Of a stretch of DNA of 10,820 nucleotides, positions 7,674 through 10,820 are shown in pieces. Below the pieces are notes generated by a model. The model worked only from the letters and a program-made list of their open reading frames with translations, did no database searches and had not been told where the DNA came from. Numbering within the stretch: position 1 is the stretch's first letter; the number at the start of each line of letters is the position of its first letter. Both the position numbers and the translations under genes were made by a program. The stretch comes from Chromera velia (lineage: Eukaryota; Sar; Chromeraceae), in contig JAHBMJ010003401.1 of NCBI GenBank assembly GCA_018398765.1, positions 1 to 10,820 of the forward strand, read 5' to 3'.

Positions 7674-8147
7674 AGAAGAAGCAGGACCACATCGCGAAGC
7701 GCTGCTGGAATTTCTGACGGAACCCCACTTTCTGCCCTCTGCTATAAATCGACATCAGACAGGACCACACCACGAAGCGCTGCTGAAATTTCTGACTGTA
7801 CCGCCTTTTCCTGCCCTTTTTATAAATTTCACGCATTCTACCTGACAGTGAATTTGACTTCTCTTCATTTCTCTGTGAACGGCGAAGCCCTGCTCTTTTT
7901 GCGAATTTCACGCATTCTACCTGACAGTGAATTTGACTTCTCTTCATTTCTCTGTGAACGGCGAAGCCCTGCTCTTTTTACGAATTTCACGCATTCTACC
8001 TGACAGTGAATTTGACCTCTCTTCGTTTCTCTGTAAGCGACAAAGCCCTGCCCTTTTTATGAATTTCACGCATTCTACCTGACGGTAAATTTGACTTATT
8101 TTTGTCCTTCTGTGAAAGGCAAAACACATTACGAAGCGTTCGTACGT
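7674..8147 (+). repeat. 79-bp tandem repeat array, about six units
   Basis: Four clear units start at 7831, 7910, 7989 and 8068 (phase set at ACGCATTCTA), exactly 79 bp apart. Units 7831 and 7910 differ at one base; the next pair differ at eight, all transitions; the last unit is degenerate. Two older, more diverged units of 78-79 bp precede them (for example CAGGACCACA at 7682 and 7760). Since 79 is not a multiple of 3, the array cannot keep one reading frame, so the ORFs over it on both strands are not genes. It sits upstream of Gag in a C/T-rich leader and may be promoter or leader repeats of that element. Confidence 0.95.
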
Positions 8148-8600
8148 TTTGTGACCTGAACTTTCCTGCTAAGCAAAAAGAAAATTCGACTACTTCCATC
8201 CCTGTGTGACTTACTTTTTTCACTTGCCGTCTTCGTATATACGAGCAGTCTACCTGCACATACGAGACAAATACAAGTAACTCTTTCTTCATTTGAATTT
8301 GGATTGCTTCTCTTTCTTTCCTTTTGCGAAGGAGATCTTTCTGCAAATCAGGCCATCTTTCCCCTCAGCAAGTTTGGAATTTCACTCTGCTGCACAAATC
8401 TTTCCTTCACAGCTAAACAAACCCTTTTGTCTTTCTTCAAATTCGGATTCTCCCTTCTCTTTTCGCTCTTCAACGGAACCCTACCTCTCTCATTTTATGA
8501 AGTCGTTTTTTCTCTCTGTAAATTCATAATTTTTAACTTCCTTTACTTATATCACGAGATTTTAACAGAAATCAGCAGCGAAACAGAAAACTCTATCTAA
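8148..8600 (+). other. C/T-rich leader upstream of the Gag region
   Basis: This is pyrimidine-rich sequence on the plus strand, switching to purine-rich at about 8570. It contains a 12-bp palindrome TCGTATATACGA (8233-8244). No convincing coding frame is seen, and no primer-binding site could be recognised. It is likely untranslated leader (or LTR/leader) of the LTR retrotransposon. Confidence 0.4.
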
Positions 8601-9008
8601 CCGAAATACAAAAATAATCCCCTAATCCCCCAAACCCATCCGACGCGAAAAAGAACAACTGACCAGGCAAACCCCGAAGAAATCACAGCCAGAACGAGAA
8701 AGATCCTTCGAGCAATTTTGCCTGGAGAACTTCCAGAATTGCACACAACAGAGAGGGAAGAACGAGCGAGACTCATCGTGAACAAAATTTTACAGAGGAA
8801 CACAGAATTCATTGAGGACCAACAAAATCTGAGAATCTTCCTTTTGGATCAGTATTCATACACAGTCGTCGCTCATAATCGCCAGTCAGACGAAGTCATC
8901 AAGGCACTGAATCTTGACGTCACACGTCAGCTGAGATTTATCGACAGTAACCGCCAACTTCTCCCTATATACATTCCTTCCCCCGCTCGCTACATTTGGG
9001 TAGACTGA
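8601..9008 (+). CDS. Open frame upstream of Gag, no ATG (hypothetical)
   Basis: There are 135 sense codons between an in-frame TAA (8598-8600) and TGA (9006-9008), without any ATG. From about codon 15 the translation looks like real protein: charged and helical, for example around HTTEREERARLIVNKILQ, ending in PSPARYIWVD. It precedes Gag directly, in another frame. The Gag frame is open from 8951, so the two overlap by about 55 bases and a -1 shift there would join them. Possible readings are an extra ORF before gag, an N-terminal Gag segment that lost its frame or start in this copy, translation from a near-cognate codon, or splicing. It has no recognised family. It could be chance, but the protein-like composition argues against that. 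Confidence 0.4.
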   Translation, partial: PKYKNNPLIPQTHPTRKRTTDQANPEEITARTRKILRAILPGELPELHTTEREERARLIVNKILQRNTEFIEDQQNLRIFLLDQYSYTVVAHNRQSDEVIKALNLDVTRQLRFIDSNRQLLPIYIPSPARYIWVD

Positions 9009-9022
9009 AGGCTTTTCTGTCG

Positions 9023-9045
9023 AAAAAAAAAAANAAAAAAAAAAA
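9023..9045 (+). other. Poly(A) run with one undetermined base
   Basis: Eleven A, one N (9034) and eleven A lie 16 bases before the Gag ATG. The N suggests that the homopolymer length was not resolved, so the reading frame across it is uncertain. It could be an A-rich leader or the tail of an older insertion. Confidence 0.9.
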
Positions 9046-9061
9046 GGAAAGAGAACCAAAT

Positions 9062-10820
9062 ATGGCTCCAAAGCCTCAGGCCAAGAAAAAACTGACAGCC
9101 CGACAAAAAGCACTAGAAAAGAACAAGAAGAAAAACAACGCCGACGAATTCCTTGAAATGGACGAGTTTCTTCAGCATGTGGAAAAATCCAAGAAAGTAA
9201 TTAAGGAGCTATCAAAAAAGAAGGAAAAGGGCAAATCCTCCAATTATAACAAAAATCGGAACAACAAGAAAAAGGAAACGGAAAAGGAGGTGGAGAGCCA
9301 AGACGAAAAAATGGAAGAAAACGAGACACAAGAGAATGAGAAAGGAAAGGAAAATAATGAAGAGAAAAGAAATAGAGAAGAGAACGAAGAAGACCCCGAT
9401 GAGGAAATGACAGATCAACCGACCGATGAAGCACAGAAGAAGATGTCAGCCGGCCCCGCGCAAGTACAGAAATGGGATCCGTCTGTCCTGAAGGAATTAG
9501 CAAGACAGGGAGTGACATTCAAACCTACAAAAGAAGGAGAATTCGAGTTGGTGCTTAACACAGACAAACTGCCTGTAAAGGAAACGAAAGCAGACAGCGT
9601 GGCTTTGGTACCCTCACAGCTTCCCTTTTCTACCCAAAGAGCTGATCTGCCTCCTCTGCTACCGATTCCTCCACTGCTGCCAACCCTAAACCACTTCTAC
9701 AACCCCCCAATCAAAGCAGACATCAATGCATATTCAGGAGAAAGAAAAGACGCACGAAATTTCTGGAGAGCTTTCGAGATGGATGCCACTGCCTTCCAAT
9801 GGAACATCACCCAAGTCCTGTTCTATTTCCGAAAGTCGCTGAAGGGAAATGCACTCGATTGGTTCACAAACATATCCGACGAAAAAATGAGCAAAATTCA
9901 AACCATCACTGACCTGAAAGACACATTCTTCTCGAAGTTTGGACTCAAAAAACCGCACGTAGAGAGAGTAGAGGCCAGCTTAGACAACCTGTAGCAAAGA
10001 GAAGAAGAAAGAATCCAAGAATACGCAGACAGGTACACTTCCCTTTGTCGACAAGCAAATTCGTCGATCGAGGATGAAAGACTGATGAAAAAATTCCGGA
10101 GAGGACTGTCCGACAAGATCACAAAGTCAATCCTCACACAAAAGCAATACACATCATTCGACGAATTAGTGGGGGCAGCAGAGCTGATTGCACAGAACAG
10201 TGGAACGACTGAGAAAGCCGAAAAAGTAAGGAAGATCACGACAATCGAGAGAAGAGATGAAGAAATGATGGATTCCGAAGGAAACAGAATCACCGACCGT
10301 CAAGAAGAAGGGCTCGCTCCTCTTCCTGAAGGACAGACATCCGCCTTGATTAACGCAGTTCTGCAGCAAACAGCGGCGCAAACAGCAGCGCAAACAGCGG
10401 CAGATGTAGCAGCGGCAGTGTCCACTCAAGCCACGTGTACCCGGTGTGGAGGTGCAGCCCCTCACGCAGGTGACCGCTGCACTCTTCCTGTAGATCACGA
10501 ATGTGGATATTGCGGCAGAAAGGGTCACGCAAAACCCGCATGTAGGACACTGCAGCGAGACCGGAGAGAGAATCGAATTACAGGCTCAGCACGCCAGGGT
10601 TTTGGTTTTGGAGGAAACAGGACGCTTCCTTCAGCGCAAACCGCAGTGTTTCAAAGACCACCTGCTGTCTTCCAAAGACCGTCCCCTTTCCCTGCAGTGC
10701 TTCATAGACCGCCTCCTTTTCCCCAGCAACAGAGAACGGAATGGCAGGGACTTTCGAGACAAAATCAGACAGTCAGACCACTTGGACAAAGAAGTCCACA
10801 AAGTTTTCCTTCACAGCAGC
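9062..10820 (+). CDS. gag: Gag polyprotein of Ty3/gypsy-type element, with one in-frame TAG (3' end outside window)
   Basis: Gag forms the particle that packages the element RNA in the cytoplasm. The start is taken at ATG 9062-9064, the first ATG in frame after the poly(A) run; the TTG upstream is not credible. Codons 1-150 are Lys/Glu-rich and low-complexity; a Pro/Leu-rich linker follows. A Retrotrans_gag-type domain (about 222-345) shows F234-W235 and ALDWF (264-268). A QTAA repeat (about 438-449) precedes two zinc knuckles: C459, C462, H468, C473 (CX2CX5HX4C) and C481, C484, H489, C494 (canonical CX2CX4HX4C). The tail repeats AVFQRP and is rich in Pro and Gln, and is open to the edge (586 codons). 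Codon 311 (9992-9994) is TAG inside the Gag domain, followed by CAA; similarity to Gag continues in the same frame beyond it. It is most simply a CAG-to-TAG nonsense change, so this copy is probably dead. Confidence 0.92.

Larger units (their letters stand above)
8601..10820 (+). mobile_element. Ty3/gypsy-type LTR retrotransposon, 5' part (runs off the window)
   Basis: The Gag ORF defines the element; protease, RT and integrase would lie beyond the right edge. The true left end is unknown and may be well upstream, taking in the leader (8148-8600), the 79-bp array and perhaps a 5' LTR. The Ty3/gypsy assignment rests on the Gag domain type and the paired zinc-knuckle arrangement, not on Pol, so another LTR superfamily is possible. 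Confidence 0.75.

Noticed and set aside
7524-8129. ORFs over the tandem array on both strands (159, 121 and 61 codons)
   Set aside because: The 79-bp period changes frame at each unit, so repeated peptide pieces appear in different frames; no coding constraint is possible across the array.
4102-9994. A variant genetic code with TAA/TAG read as Gln (explaining the in-frame stops)
   Set aside because: The 703-codon RT ORF, the first 310 Gag codons and the 135-codon upstream frame contain no in-frame TAA or TAG, which a TAR=Gln genome should use often. TGA also occurs in the decayed ORF. Private nonsense mutations are simpler.
1-10820. CRISPR array, prokaryotic operons, ribosome binding sites
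   Set aside because: The only tandem repeats are 18-bp and 79-bp direct units without spacer structure, and the gene content is of eukaryotic retroelements.

Overview
The window is eukaryotic repeat-rich DNA, not bacterial. It holds no cellular (host) gene that I can recognise. The recognisable coding material is retrotransposon-derived: the 3' half of a non-LTR (LINE-type) element on the minus strand at the left, and the start of an LTR retrotransposon of Ty3/gypsy type on the plus strand at the right. Between them lies a decayed reading frame of unknown family, bracketed by two copies of a ~104-bp direct repeat. The host lineage cannot be fixed from this window. A bias to C-to-T type changes in the repeats (below) would suit a fungus with repeat-induced point mutation, but this is weak evidence.

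Layout. 1-2344: 5'-truncated LINE on the minus strand, with a 703-codon reverse-transcriptase ORF (233-2344) and a structured 3' UTR (1-232). About 2519-2648: a retroposon-like 3' tail on the plus strand ending in six TCAA units; its last conserved 20 bases match, in inverted orientation, the 3' end of the LINE. 2825-2928 and 5742-5845: two copies of a ~104-bp direct repeat. 4102-5817: one minus-strand reading frame of ~571 codons broken by five in-frame stops but no frameshift. 5856-7053: AT-rich DNA with short repeats and no convincing gene. 7054-7131: a tRNA-like Pol III unit. 7674-8147: a 79-bp tandem array. 8148-8600: C/T-rich leader. 8601-9008: an open frame with no ATG. 9062 to the window end: Gag, with a Retrotrans_gag-type domain, two zinc knuckles and one in-frame TAG.

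Two themes cut across these parts. First, every retroelement ORF lies on a strongly purine-rich sense strand, so the opposite strand carries many long but spurious pyrimidine-rich ORFs. Second, the closest repeat pairs aligned by hand differ almost only by transitions (11 of 11 in the 104-bp repeat, 8 of 8 between two array units, 2 of 2 in the inverted 20-mers). Every premature stop can also be explained as one C-to-T change from CAG, CAA or CGA. This points to a cytosine-deamination-type mutational process acting on repeats here.

The best candidate for something undescribed is the ~3-kb structure at 2825-5845: direct repeats around a long, frame-preserved ORF that I cannot assign to any family.
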